Shown here in pieces: positions 45,115-53,581 of a DNA stretch of 64,000 nucleotides. How positions within the stretch are numbered: the stretch's first letter is position 1; each line of letters opens with the position of its first letter. The translations under genes were made by a program, and so were the position numbers. The notes below the pieces were generated by a model. The model did not search any database, was not told the DNA's origin, and was given only the letters and a program-made list of their open reading frames with translations. Origin of the DNA: Arcanobacterium_A hippocoleae (GTDB lineage: Bacteria; Actinomycetota; Actinomycetes; Actinomycetales; Actinomycetaceae); the NCBI RefSeq assembly GCF_031456295.1, contig NZ_JAVDUJ010000001.1, positions 744,001-808,000 on the forward strand, in the 5' to 3' direction.

Positions 45115-46395
45115 ATGACAAACTGGAACTTTGAAACTATTCAAATTCACGCCGGGCAGACTCCTGATTCCGATACCGGCTCCCGCGCACTCCCGATCTA
45201 TCAAACCACTTCTTTTGTATTTGAAAACACTGAGCAAGCCGCGAACCGTTTTGCCCTCACCGAGTCTGGCCCGATTTATACGCGCCTGACGAATCCCACA
45301 CAACAAGTTGTAGAAGCGCGAATTGCTGCTCTTGAGGGTGGTCGGGCTGCACTTCTTGTTGCCTCTGGGCAAGCCGCGCTCACCACCACGATTCTAAATA
45401 TCGCCCAGGCTGGCGATCATATCGTCGCATCCTCGTCACTTTATGGCGGATCGGTGACGCTATTGAAAAATACGCTTTCCCGTTATGGGATCACCACAAC
45501 TTTCGTAACGAACCAAAACGATCCGGAAGCATGGCGCACAGCCGTCACCGAAAACACAAAAGCCTTCTTTGCCGAATCTATCCCAAACCCCGGCGGTAAT
45601 ATCTTCGATATTGAAGCGATTGCGGCAGTCGCCCATGAAATTGGGGTGCCGCTAATTGTGGATAATACTATTGCCACACCCTACTTACTGCGCCCATTTG
45701 AACACGGTGCAGATATTGTAATCCACTCCGCCACAAAATTTCTTGGCGGGCATGGCACTGCTATTGGCGGCGTTATTGTCGAAAAAGGTGGTTTCAACTG
45801 GCTTTCTGGAAAATTCCCCACTTTCTCTGAAGCAGACCCCTCTTATAATGGTTTACAGTTTGGCAGCCTTGATGCGATTGGAGCATTCGTCACGCGAATC
45901 CGTTGTACACTACTACGAGATCTCGGACCAGCCATTTCTCCATTTAACGCATTCTTGATCGCGCAAGGGATCGAAACACTTTCGCTGCGTCTAGAACGCC
46001 ACGTAGAAAATGCAGCGAAAGTTGCACACTTTCTTGAGCATCACCCAGCAGTTGAAAGCGTTACTTGGGCTTCACTCGAATCTTCCCCATATTTTGAACT
46101 TGCACAAAAGTATACGCCAAAGGGTGCAGGTTCCGTTTTTGCTTTCACGATCAAGGGCGGCAAGGAAGCAGGTCAGGCTTTTATTGACGCACTCGAATTA
46201 CATTCGCTCGTGGCAAATATTGGAGACGTCCGTTCACTTGCAATCCATCCTGCCTCTACCACGCATTCGCAATTGAGCGACTCTGCACTTGCCGCAGCAG
46301 GCGTAAACCCTGGCCTTGTGCGACTATCAGTAGGGATTGAATCTGCAGATGATATTATTGCCGACCTGGCACAGGCTTTCGCGAAAATCAGCTAA
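45115..46395 (+). CDS. metY: O-acetylhomoserine sulfhydrylase (aminocarboxypropyltransferase)
   Basis: 426-residue PLP enzyme of the Cys/Met metabolism family. Makes homocysteine from O-acetylhomoserine and sulfide. FETIQIHAGQTPDSDTGSRA and PIYQTTSFVFENTEQA are the MetY-type N-terminus. The cofactor region ALEGGRAALLVASGQAA and the PLP lysine in DIVIHSATKFLGGHGTAIGG (about 200-220) are intact. Length (about 430) and the long insertions favour MetY over cystathionine gamma-synthase (about 380). metX follows 212 bp downstream on the same strand. Confidence 0.93.
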   Translation: MTNWNFETIQIHAGQTPDSDTGSRALPIYQTTSFVFENTEQAANRFALTESGPIYTRLTNPTQQVVEARIAALEGGRAALLVASGQAALTTTILNIAQAGDHIVASSSLYGGSVTLLKNTLSRYGITTTFVTNQNDPEAWRTAVTENTKAFFAESIPNPGGNIFDIEAIAAVAHEIGVPLIVDNTIATPYLLRPFEHGADIVIHSATKFLGGHGTAIGGVIVEKGGFNWLSGKFPTFSEADPSYNGLQFGSLDAIGAFVTRIRCTLLRDLGPAISPFNAFLIAQGIETLSLRLERHVENAAKVAHFLEHHPAVESVTWASLESSPYFELAQKYTPKGAGSVFAFTIKGGKEAGQAFIDALELHSLVANIGDVRSLAIHPASTTHSQLSDSALAAAGVNPGLVRLSVGIESADDIIADLAQAFAKIS

Positions 46396-46607
46396 CGAGC
46401 TAACGAGCTAAAAACTAGAGCACATCACGTAAGTGTTGGCGAATATCGAAAACAACCGTAAAGCGAATGAAGTTTCGGTAAGCAACGTGATTTAGCGCAG
46501 ATTCTGAAAATTTCTCGCTGTAAACCTGGCGATTCGATAAACCACCAACGAAGCTTGCCTGATTCTTTCACCAACTTTCCGTGCAAAGTTTATAAGGAGT
46601 ATCAAAA

Positions 46608-47792
46608 GTGTCCGATATGAATAATCCTCTCGCTGGCGATATTGGCGAAGAAATTAACGAAGAGCTGCTTCCCGCTACAGGTGCCTGGCTTGCCGGGAGC
46701 GATCCTGGGGAAAAACGTTTTGCCGATATTGGCGTGCTCGAACTTGAGCTTGGTGCGAAACTTCCAGTACGTATCGCCTACGAAACTTGGGGAGAATATA
46801 ACGGTCACAATGCGGTATTGCTCTGCCATCCGCTCACCGGTGATTCACATGCTTGCGGTATCGGCGGATGGTGGAGTGATATTGTTGGCCCAGGGAAAGC
46901 TATCGACACTGAAAAGTTCTATGTGGTGGCTCCAAATGTGCTCGGCGGCTGCCAAGGTACTACAGGCCCGGCAAGCCTCGCAGCAGATGCACGCCCTTAT
47001 GGATCTCGTTTTCCAGAAATTACGGTACGTGATCAAGTGCGGGCTGAGGCGGCGCTCGCGGATTTTCTTGGGATTCAAGCATGGCGATTTATTGCCGGGG
47101 CTTCAGCTGGCGGGCAGCGAGTGATGGAATGGGCAGCAAGTTTTCCGCAACGGACGCAAAGTTTTGCAGTTTTGGTTTCAAATGCTGAGGCAACGGCAGA
47201 ACAGATTGCTTTTTGCCGTCAGCAGCATGCGGCAATTTTACTTGATCCTGCTTTTCGTGGTGGCGATTATTATGATGCTGAGGTTGGTAACGGACCGCAT
47301 CGAGGTCTTTGTCTTGCGCGGGCAATCGCACATACAACTTACCGCTGCCATACAGAATTGGATTCACGTTTTGGAAATTCACCGCAAGCAGGCGAAGTAA
47401 CACTTGCTGCGGGAAATACTATTGCCGGGTTTAGACGGGCTGGGCGCTTTGCTGCCGAATCATACTTGGATTATCACGGGAATAAACTTGCGGCACGTTT
47501 CGATGCGAATTCATATCTTGTATTGAATCGAGCCATGAGTACTCATTCTATTGGTCGTGGGCGTGGTGGTACTGCTGCCGTGTTGGCGAGCTTAACAATG
47601 CCGGCTTTGGTTGTGAACGTCGATTCGGATCGGCTTTTTTATCCTGACGATGTTGCAGCTTTAGCTGCAGCACTTCCAGGAGCAAATGGCGTAGCAACGG
47701 TCACTTCAAAGTTTGGGCATGATGGATTTCTCATTGAGTCTGCGCAGGTTGCAAAAATTATTGCCGAGTTTCTGCAGCGTGAAAAAATCTAG
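46608..47792 (+). CDS. metX: Homoserine O-acetyltransferase
   Basis: 394-residue alpha/beta-hydrolase that acylates homoserine, supplying MetY. RIAYETWGEYNGHNAVLLCHPLTG at the N-terminus and the nucleophile Ser in AGASAGGQRVMEWAASFP (most relatives have GGSMGG). Catalytic Asp is in VVNVDSDRLFYPDDV and His in SKFGHDGFLIES. GTG start with AAGGAG 8 nt upstream. Acetyl against succinyl specificity is not decided by what I can read, but pairing with metY favours acetyl. Confidence 0.93.
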   Translation: MSDMNNPLAGDIGEEINEELLPATGAWLAGSDPGEKRFADIGVLELELGAKLPVRIAYETWGEYNGHNAVLLCHPLTGDSHACGIGGWWSDIVGPGKAIDTEKFYVVAPNVLGGCQGTTGPASLAADARPYGSRFPEITVRDQVRAEAALADFLGIQAWRFIAGASAGGQRVMEWAASFPQRTQSFAVLVSNAEATAEQIAFCRQQHAAILLDPAFRGGDYYDAEVGNGPHRGLCLARAIAHTTYRCHTELDSRFGNSPQAGEVTLAAGNTIAGFRRAGRFAAESYLDYHGNKLAARFDANSYLVLNRAMSTHSIGRGRGGTAAVLASLTMPALVVNVDSDRLFYPDDVAALAAALPGANGVATVTSKFGHDGFLIESAQVAKIIAEFLQREKI

Positions 47793-48022
47793 TTTGCGGC
47801 GTGCTGGCATCCCAATAAAAATACTGCCTTTAACTAGGACGCATATTTTCATGCTCTGTGTTAGCTAATTAGCCGGTGTAGACGCCGCATCCGGCAATGT
47901 TGAAAAGTGCAAATTGGGAAACGGCAAACCTTGAAATTCACACCTCCGAATATGCACTACAAAGTATTTTCCAGGAAACTTAGAGATGCAGATTTTATTA
48001 ATTTGAAATGTTGGTTGCATAA

Positions 48023-48949
48023 GTGTTTACAAATTCTAGTTCTCGCGCTTGGCTTTATGGAGCTGGCACATACATACTTTGGGGATTTTTTCCGCTGTAT
48101 TTTGTTTTGTTGAAAGACGTTGCACCTTTTGAGGTAATTGTGCATCGAGCTTTTTGGTCAATGCTTGTCTGCCTGCTTTTGATCGTCATCTTTGGGCAAT
48201 TGGGTAGCTTGCGCCAAATTATTATGACGCCACAAATTATTTGGCGGCTAGCTTTGGCAGGGATATTTATTGTCGCGAATTGGACTACATATGTTTATGC
48301 CGTGCAGATTGGCAGAACTGTGGATGCCTCGTTGGGATATTTTATAAATCCGCTCGTGACCATTGCTTTCGGTGTGATTATTTTGCGTGAAAGAATTACT
48401 TTCCTGCAGCAAGTTGCAATTGCCTTAGGTGTGATTGCGGTTGGTTATTTGGTGATTTCAATGGGTGCGCTGCCTTGGATCTCGATCATACTTGCATTAT
48501 CTTTTGCACTATATTCGCTGGTGAAAAAGAAGGTGGCAAAGGATGTGCCTGCTTTGGCTGGGATGGTCATTGAAAATACTGCGGTAATGCCGTTTCTGCT
48601 CGGATATTTAATATATTTATTGTGGACGAACCAGAGTTTTATGCAAAGGCTGCCTGATCCGAGTAATTCTCTCATGATCTTTGCTTTGCTGATCGGTTCA
48701 GGGATCGTGACGGCTGTGCCGTTAGTGCTTTTTGCGATCGCTTCACGCGAATTACCACTGTGGATTCTTGGATTTTTGCAATATATTAGCCCGATCATGC
48801 AGCTGCTGATTGGCGTTTTTGTGTTTCATGAAAATATGCCAGTTGAGCGTTGGATCGGTTCCGGAATTATTTGGCTGGCGCTGCTGTGTTTATCAATTGA
48901 CGGGATCATAATTACCCGCAAAAGAAGATCTACATGCAAGGAGCGCTAG
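48023..48949 (+). CDS. rarD: RarD-type EamA membrane transporter
   Basis: 308 residues with ten hydrophobic segments, two EamA repeats. RarD signatures: AWLYGAGTYILWGFFPLYF, LLKDVAPFEVIVHRAFWSML, VNWTTYVYAVQIG-like NWTTYVYAVQIGRTVDASLG, and LQYISPIMQLLIGVFVFHE near the C-terminus. Function of RarD is not established (named for a chloramphenicol phenotype). The start is a GTG with poor SD; the N-terminus matches the family. Confidence 0.92.
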   Translation: MFTNSSSRAWLYGAGTYILWGFFPLYFVLLKDVAPFEVIVHRAFWSMLVCLLLIVIFGQLGSLRQIIMTPQIIWRLALAGIFIVANWTTYVYAVQIGRTVDASLGYFINPLVTIAFGVIILRERITFLQQVAIALGVIAVGYLVISMGALPWISIILALSFALYSLVKKKVAKDVPALAGMVIENTAVMPFLLGYLIYLLWTNQSFMQRLPDPSNSLMIFALLIGSGIVTAVPLVLFAIASRELPLWILGFLQYISPIMQLLIGVFVFHENMPVERWIGSGIIWLALLCLSIDGIIITRKRRSTCKER

Positions 48950-49043
48950 TTCTTTGAAAAACTATCTATAACGCAGTTATTTGTGTGTATTTACATTCGG
49001 TGGACGTGAGTCAAACGCACGCCCACCAGAAGATATCTTGGTA

Positions 49044-49220
49044 TTAACGCTCTGTGTCTGTATCTTTATCGCCTTTAAAAATGGCTACCGTATCGGGGAT
49101 CATTATGACAACAGTAATGAAAACTGCGATCCAAAAACCATTCCATGCATGCACAATTTTCGTCACAAACACCAAGAAAACAAAAAAATGAACAGCGTGT
49201 CTCTCGTAAAACTGATCCAC
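49044..49220 (-). CDS. Small hydrophobic membrane protein, hypothetical (58 aa)
   Basis: GTG at 49220, with GGTGA four bases upstream. The product starts MDQFYERHAVHFFVFLVFVT, continues with a Trp-containing loop (KIVHAWNGFWIA) and a second hydrophobic stretch VFITVVIMI, and ends PDTVAIFKGDKDTDTER. Two possible membrane helices and a charged C-terminus look natural. It is too short to be found by length alone. No family recognised. Confidence 0.5.
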   Translation of the reverse strand: MDQFYERHAVHFFVFLVFVTKIVHAWNGFWIAVFITVVIMIPDTVAIFKGDKDTDTER

Positions 49221-49522
49221 TTTTTCACCAAAAACACCCCGCTACGGCATCTCCGACTCTCACCCAACACTGGAATCAGATCTATGCCATGCCCAGACGC
49301 CTAGTTTAATCCTCAAGCAAAAGGTACACCTTTTGTGTATCAGAATACAAATTTAATTTCCACATTATTTTCTTTGTTCGGCAAAACTAAGACAGCAAGA
49401 AATCTCTTCGGGATATTACCCATTAACAGCTTCAGATTACGCTATCCGATACAGTGACCACGGCACGGCAGGCAGATGCAGACTAACCACAACTTTCAAG
49501 AAGAAATATATTAAATCCTCAA

Positions 49523-49573
49523 CAATTTGGGGTGTGCCAGCGTCATCAAGAGACTTTGACACACCCCAAATTG
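49523..49573 (-). terminator. Terminator of the beta-galactosidase gene
   Basis: CAATTTGGGGTGTG (49523-49536) pairs perfectly over 14 bp with CACACCCCAAATTG (49560-49573), just past the stop at 49582. From 48950 to 49522 the only other content I see is the small ORF at 49044-49220 and an imperfect hairpin at 48999-49027. Confidence 0.8.
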
Positions 49574-49581
49574 CTTAATAT

Positions 49582-52500
49582 TTAGCGCTCCAATCTGCCT
49601 TGCAACTCAGAATAATCAGGCGCGTCATTCAGGCGCAGATCCAAACCTCCGGTCTGATTCATGATCACCGACAAGTCAATCGACTCCGGACCAGCACTAG
49701 CTTCCTCTGCCGTCAAGGCAATCGCAATCTCATTATGCCCGTTCATATTCAAGAAACCAGCCGGAATAGTGAAGGACTCTTGCGGCCCTACGTCACCCAC
49801 CCAGGTGCCCACATTCCAACCGTTCACAAACATCACAGTGCGCGCATGGTCAGACTTGTTCGCAAAACGCTGCGAGTTCACATTCAGGCGGAACCCCACA
49901 TCCTGCCCCGCCGGCACATCCAGGTCAAAATCCGTGCGGAACCAGGTTACGCCGGGTTTCTCCGCGCGCAGGCTTTCCACCGGCTGCCATGCCGAATCGT
50001 CAAACCCAGGCAGGTACCAGCCGTGACGCTCTCCAAACAATCCGCCGTTATTGTAAATCGTGCGGGCCGGATCAATCGCAGTATTCCCACCGACGGCACC
50101 TTGGATCTTCCACTCCACTGGACCGGAGCTGATCAACGTAGCGTCATGAATCCCCATTCCATGCTGAGATTCCCCGAAGCCTTGCCAATCCACGCGTTGC
50201 CCATTATTGCGCAGCAACACCGCTAAAGTGACGTCCCCGCCCTTGGTGACAGAGCCACGTGGCGTGCGCACGATCTGCAACATGCCGTTAGCATCGTAAG
50301 CCCCGGCATATTGCCCATTTACCCACACCAGGAAGTTTGCTGCCTCAGCCCCGAAGGCAGTGAAGGACAGCCACGGGTCATTCATCGCAGCCTTGTAATG
50401 GGCGCGATACCAGACGTCACCCTCATGGAAACCGTAGTGATTCGCATCCAAGACAACCTTTTGCACCAGGCCGGGACCTTGCTTCGGATTGTCCGTTTCG
50501 GTATCATCGGCGCGCACCCAGTTAGAATCATCAAAATCCACAGCCGCCTCAGGGCTTTCCCCTTGAGCACGCCATTGCAAGGAAGGTGCCACTACTGGGG
50601 CAGGTCCAGCGGCATTAAACGCCACACGGCCAAGTTCGTCAGCACTACCTGCAGCCGCACCGTTGAAAGTAACCTTACTTATCCCGGCAGGCAGCCACAC
50701 GGTGATCTTACCTTCCTGGTTCATGGAACCAGTCAAATGTGCAGTATCTCCCTGAAATTCCACAGTACGCACGAGATCCGCGCCGTCAACCCAGAGAGTC
50801 TGTGTACCATCCCCACCAGACAGCAGCCACTTATCGTGCAGAATATCACGGGACAGCACCTGCAAATGCAACACTTTACCGTCAGCATCAGTGATGCGGA
50901 TGTCTTGCGGAATATCCCCGTAAGTATAGGACACACGCAACTGCTCTGTTGCCAGATCGTAGACCGCATCCACACCCTTTGGCGCATCAACCTGAGGTTC
51001 GGTAGCAAAGTGGAATGCGGATTCGCCATAATCCCCGGAAGCCCCGATCAGTGCCGCAAACCGCCCCGCCGCAAGTTCCTCATTCGCAAACAGTTGTGAG
51101 GTAGTGTAATACAGCTCGAAGTCACCCAGGCGTTGATCGGCGGTCATCATCATCGCGTCACGTCCATGAATCGTCAGATAGCGCGCAGGGTCAGCCGGGA
51201 TCCTTGGAAATTCAATCGTGGCCCCGTCCGCACCCGTGAGCCGCAAGTTCGTAGCGAAATGAGAGGTGCGTTTCTGGTTTGAGGACACATGCCGGAACGC
51301 CAGCCAGCGCATTCCGCCACCGGTGACGGAAGCCTCAGGATCAACGCCGAGCCGCTGGTATCCCTTGACCACCGCCGAACCAAACTTTGCCTTAATCGCA
51401 GAAGGTTTCACTGGTTCACTGCGAGCAAAGGCTGGCGCCGCATTTTGGAAGTAGCCGAGTTCCTTTTGTGCGGTGAACTTCCCGGTCAAGTCGCGATCCT
51501 CAGTGATGCCCGCGCCGTAATCATAGGATGTGAAACCCGAGTGCGGAGATCCGGTCCAACCCCAGTTGGTGCCGCCGAAAATCATGTAATAGTTGAAAGC
51601 GGTCACGCCATTGCCGATGTTCGTAGCACCCCATTGGCGAATGTAGTTATCGTCAGCAAAGTCGATACAATCCGAGGCTTGGAATTTCGCACCCCACGGG
51701 CTGAACGCCCCGCCCTGACCTTCCGCAACGAAAATCGGTGAGTCCGGCGCAAATCTGCGCACCTTCGACTCGTGATCACCAAGTTCAAAACGCATCGCGC
51801 CACAGTCGAAACGAATCGGATAGTCGTCGTAGGCATAGAAATCTAGCCCTGCCTGACGCATTTTTTCGCCTGAAAACTTTCCGTTTGGCGCCCAGTCATT
51901 ATGGAATAGCGGCACGGTGATGCCATCCTTGCGGATCTGATCCGTCAACGCCCGCTGGAACTTGATTTGCGGGGTGGCCTGGAAAAACATCTCATTTTCA
52001 CTCTGATACATGAGCATTGAGCCGGTGCCGTTCGTGACCTGGTGGTTCTTGAGGATCTGGTTGACGTGATGCATCCAATCTAGGGATTGAGCCAACACCG
52101 CAGGGTCGTCCGCAGAACGCAGGTTCGCCCCGGAATTCGTCATCCATGCCGGCAGCCCGCCCATCGAGATTTCCGCGTTAATATACGGCCCTGGACGGGC
52201 AATCACATAGAGCCCCTCTTCGGCAGCCATCCGCATGAGCAAGTCAAGATCTTTCACCCCGGTAAAATCGTAAGCTCCGCCGGGTGAAGTCTGGTGATAA
52301 CCCCAGAAAAAGTACAGAGAGATAGCGTTAAACCCGCCGGCACGCATTTTCTGCATCACGTCGCGCCACTGCTGCGGGCTGGGCAGCCGCCAGTAGTGGA
52401 TTTCCCCAGAGTAGATATGCAAAGGTTCATCGTCTACTTTGAAGGTATACTTATCCCAAGTGACTTTATGGGGGCGACCGTCATTGCCGGGGAAGCTGAT

Positions 52501-52686
52501 ATGTTTACCGTCGTTGATATTGGTTTTAACGACGGTGGAAACGGGCGTCTCCAGTATTTGTGAAACTTTGGGAGTAGCAGAAGCGGCGGAAATACCCACC
52601 AATCCGCTAAGAGATAGCGCCACAGCCGCGACGCCAGCCGCAGCCAGGGTGGCTAAGCGGGTAAATCGAGGATGATTATGGTTCAT
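49582..52686 (-). CDS. Secreted glycoside hydrolase family 35 beta-galactosidase
   Basis: 1034 residues. Signal peptide 1-37 ends in ISAASA. The GH35 TIM barrel opens with IYSGEIHYWRLP (about 91-102) and GGFNAISLYFFWGYHQ. Acid/base Glu is 232 in YQSENEMF (usual form QVENEYG), the nucleophile is probably Glu322 in VAEGQGGAFSPWG, and FGGTNWGWTGSPHSGFTSYDYGA is the conserved barrel end. Beta-rich jelly-roll domains follow. There is no LPXTG or other wall anchor, so it should be released. GH35 enzymes remove terminal beta-galactose from glycans; host glycans are a reasonable but unproven substrate. It is monocistronic. Confidence 0.93.
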   Translation of the reverse strand: MNHNHPRFTRLATLAAAGVAAVALSLSGLVGISAASATPKVSQILETPVSTVVKTNINDGKHISFPGNDGRPHKVTWDKYTFKVDDEPLHIYSGEIHYWRLPSPQQWRDVMQKMRAGGFNAISLYFFWGYHQTSPGGAYDFTGVKDLDLLMRMAAEEGLYVIARPGPYINAEISMGGLPAWMTNSGANLRSADDPAVLAQSLDWMHHVNQILKNHQVTNGTGSMLMYQSENEMFFQATPQIKFQRALTDQIRKDGITVPLFHNDWAPNGKFSGEKMRQAGLDFYAYDDYPIRFDCGAMRFELGDHESKVRRFAPDSPIFVAEGQGGAFSPWGAKFQASDCIDFADDNYIRQWGATNIGNGVTAFNYYMIFGGTNWGWTGSPHSGFTSYDYGAGITEDRDLTGKFTAQKELGYFQNAAPAFARSEPVKPSAIKAKFGSAVVKGYQRLGVDPEASVTGGGMRWLAFRHVSSNQKRTSHFATNLRLTGADGATIEFPRIPADPARYLTIHGRDAMMMTADQRLGDFELYYTTSQLFANEELAAGRFAALIGASGDYGESAFHFATEPQVDAPKGVDAVYDLATEQLRVSYTYGDIPQDIRITDADGKVLHLQVLSRDILHDKWLLSGGDGTQTLWVDGADLVRTVEFQGDTAHLTGSMNQEGKITVWLPAGISKVTFNGAAAGSADELGRVAFNAAGPAPVVAPSLQWRAQGESPEAAVDFDDSNWVRADDTETDNPKQGPGLVQKVVLDANHYGFHEGDVWYRAHYKAAMNDPWLSFTAFGAEAANFLVWVNGQYAGAYDANGMLQIVRTPRGSVTKGGDVTLAVLLRNNGQRVDWQGFGESQHGMGIHDATLISSGPVEWKIQGAVGGNTAIDPARTIYNNGGLFGERHGWYLPGFDDSAWQPVESLRAEKPGVTWFRTDFDLDVPAGQDVGFRLNVNSQRFANKSDHARTVMFVNGWNVGTWVGDVGPQESFTIPAGFLNMNGHNEIAIALTAEEASAGPESIDLSVIMNQTGGLDLRLNDAPDYSELQGRLER

Positions 52687-52731
52687 TTTCGCGTGACTCC
52701 TTCGTCATTAGGCGAACATTGACAGCGGCCA

Positions 52732-52757
52732 TCATTGGTTTAGCATTCAATGGTTAG
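52732..52757. promoter_or_regulatory. Direct repeat upstream of the beta-galactosidase gene, possible operator
   Basis: TCATTGGTTTAG (52732-52743) and TCAATGGTTAG (52747-52757) are near-identical and sit 46-71 bp before the GH35 start on the opposite strand sense. Spacing of about 15 bp is compatible with a regulator binding twice, but no consensus is recognised. Confidence 0.35.
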
Positions 52758-52787
52758 TGCCAGTTTAGCGATTCTGCTGGCAAATTT

Positions 52788-52925
52788 CTAACTTCCTTTT
52801 AGCCCATCCATGCCTGCACCCGCCACACCCGAAAAAATCGCGATAAATTCCTCGCCGAACACACCATCGACAAAACCAAAAAATACCAACCCAAAAAAAG
52901 GAACAATGACGCGAGACAACACCAC
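52788..52925 (-). CDS. Doubtful 45-codon hydrophobic ORF between GH35 gene and tRNA-Pro
   Basis: From a GTG at 52925 the frame reads VVLSRVIVPFFGLVFFGFVD, then GVFGEEFIAIF and a Gly-rich end. It is membrane-like in composition, but the start lies within the T run of the tRNA-Pro terminator and has no SD. More likely a remnant or chance ORF. Confidence 0.2.
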   Translation of the reverse strand: MVLSRVIVPFFGLVFFGFVDGVFGEEFIAIFSGVAGAGMDGLKGS

Positions 52926-52935
52926 ACAAAATAAA

Positions 52936-52973
52936 AAAAATGCCTCGCGACATAGCCGGAACTATGTCGCGAG
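52936..52973 (-). terminator. Terminator of tRNA-Pro
   Basis: CTCGCGACATAG (52944-52955) pairs over 12 bp with CTATGTCGCGAG (52962-52973); on the minus strand it is followed by GCATTTTTTTTATTTT. It lies directly after the tRNA. Confidence 0.9.
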
Positions 52974-52984
52974 ACAACACATCG

Positions 52985-53058
52985 TCGGGGTAGCGGGATT
53001 TGAACCCACGGCCTTCCGCTCCCAAAGCGGACGCGCTACCAAACTGCGCCATACCCCG
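52985..53058 (-). tRNA. tRNA-Pro (anticodon TGG)
   Basis: 74 nt on the minus strand. Acceptor stem CGGGGTA pairs with TACCCCG, discriminator A. D arm GCGC...GCGC, anticodon stem TCCGC/GCGGA with loop TTTGGGA, T arm GTGGGTTCAAATCCCGC. No CCA is encoded. Confidence 0.96.
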
Positions 53059-53230
53059 TTATTAAATTTTCGCTACGCTGCATTAGCAGACTCAATAAAT
53101 GTTAATCGACTTTCAGTAAAATTCCCAATTCATTTTTATTACGTGAGCCACATTTAAACTTTATGTTTTTCATCTTCAATATTTCTTGCTAGACTCATTG
53201 AGCCGGTTGATATTTTTCAACCTCGCAAGT

Positions 53231-53301
53231 GCGAATGTAGCTCAATGGTAGAGCCTCTGCCTTCCAAGCAGATTACGCGGGTTCGATTCCCGTCATTCGC
53301 T
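53231..53301 (+). tRNA. tRNA-Gly (anticodon TCC)
   Basis: 71 nt. Acceptor GCGAATG pairs with CATTCGC, discriminator T. Anticodon stem TCTGC/GCAGA with loop CTTCCAA. T arm CGGGTTCGATTCCCG. CCA is not encoded. Its 3' 18 bases plus two flanking bases are repeated 184 bp downstream. Confidence 0.96.
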
Positions 53302-53303
53302 CT
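53284..53303 (+). repeat. Direct repeat copy 1: tRNA-Gly 3' end (att-like)
   Basis: CGATTCCCGTCATTCGCTCT at the end of tRNA-Gly, identical to 53468-53487. tRNA 3' ends of this kind are common integrase attachment sites. Confidence 0.8.
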
Positions 53304-53308
53304 GAAGT

Positions 53309-53336
53309 TTTAGCTCAGCCTTTTGGCTGGGCTAAA
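53309..53336 (+). terminator. Terminator of tRNA-Gly
   Basis: TTTAGCTCAGCC and GGCTGGGCTAAA pair over 12 positions (one G-T) around TTTT, followed by GTTTTATC. Confidence 0.8.
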
Positions 53337-53351
53337 GTTTTATCTGGGCCT

Positions 53352-53487
53352 GGGAATCAAACCCGGGAGAGCTGACACCGGAAAGAAAATGCCGATAGCA
53401 TTTTCCGACGGTAGACGCGCAGCAGCTATGCTGCAAGCGGGACGAATTGCACAAAGCGAAATCCGCGCGATTCCCGTCATTCGCTCT
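53352..53487. mobile_element. Possible eroded integration-site remnant ending in direct repeat copy 2
   Basis: The interval ends in a second exact copy of the tRNA-Gly 3' 20-mer (53468-53487). Within it are an inverted near-copy of the T arm (GGGAATCAAACCCG, 53352-53365), a hairpin GAAAATGC/GCATTTTC, and a second GCAGC/GCTGC hairpin. No integrase or other gene is present. It may be what remains after an integrative element was lost, or a local duplication of the tRNA end. Confidence 0.4.
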
Positions 53488-53581
53488 ACTATGACCTCGG
53501 ATTTGATAAGGTCGGGGTCCACGTTTGGCGAGTATTCCTTTGGGGCTCTAAAAAAACTGCAACCTGATTAGCCCATCTGTT

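Noticed and set aside
44790..46607. SAM or other methionine riboswitch before metY or metX
   Set aside because: I could not find the conserved core of SAM-I, SAM-II or SAM-IV in either upstream region.
49582..52686. Horizontal transfer of the beta-galactosidase on composition grounds
   Set aside because: By eye the GC content is only slightly higher than in neighbouring genes; without counting I cannot support a transfer claim.
53323..53571. 82-codon ORF between tRNA-Gly and thrB
   Set aside because: It runs through the tRNA-Gly terminator hairpin and the duplicated tRNA end; start and composition have no support.
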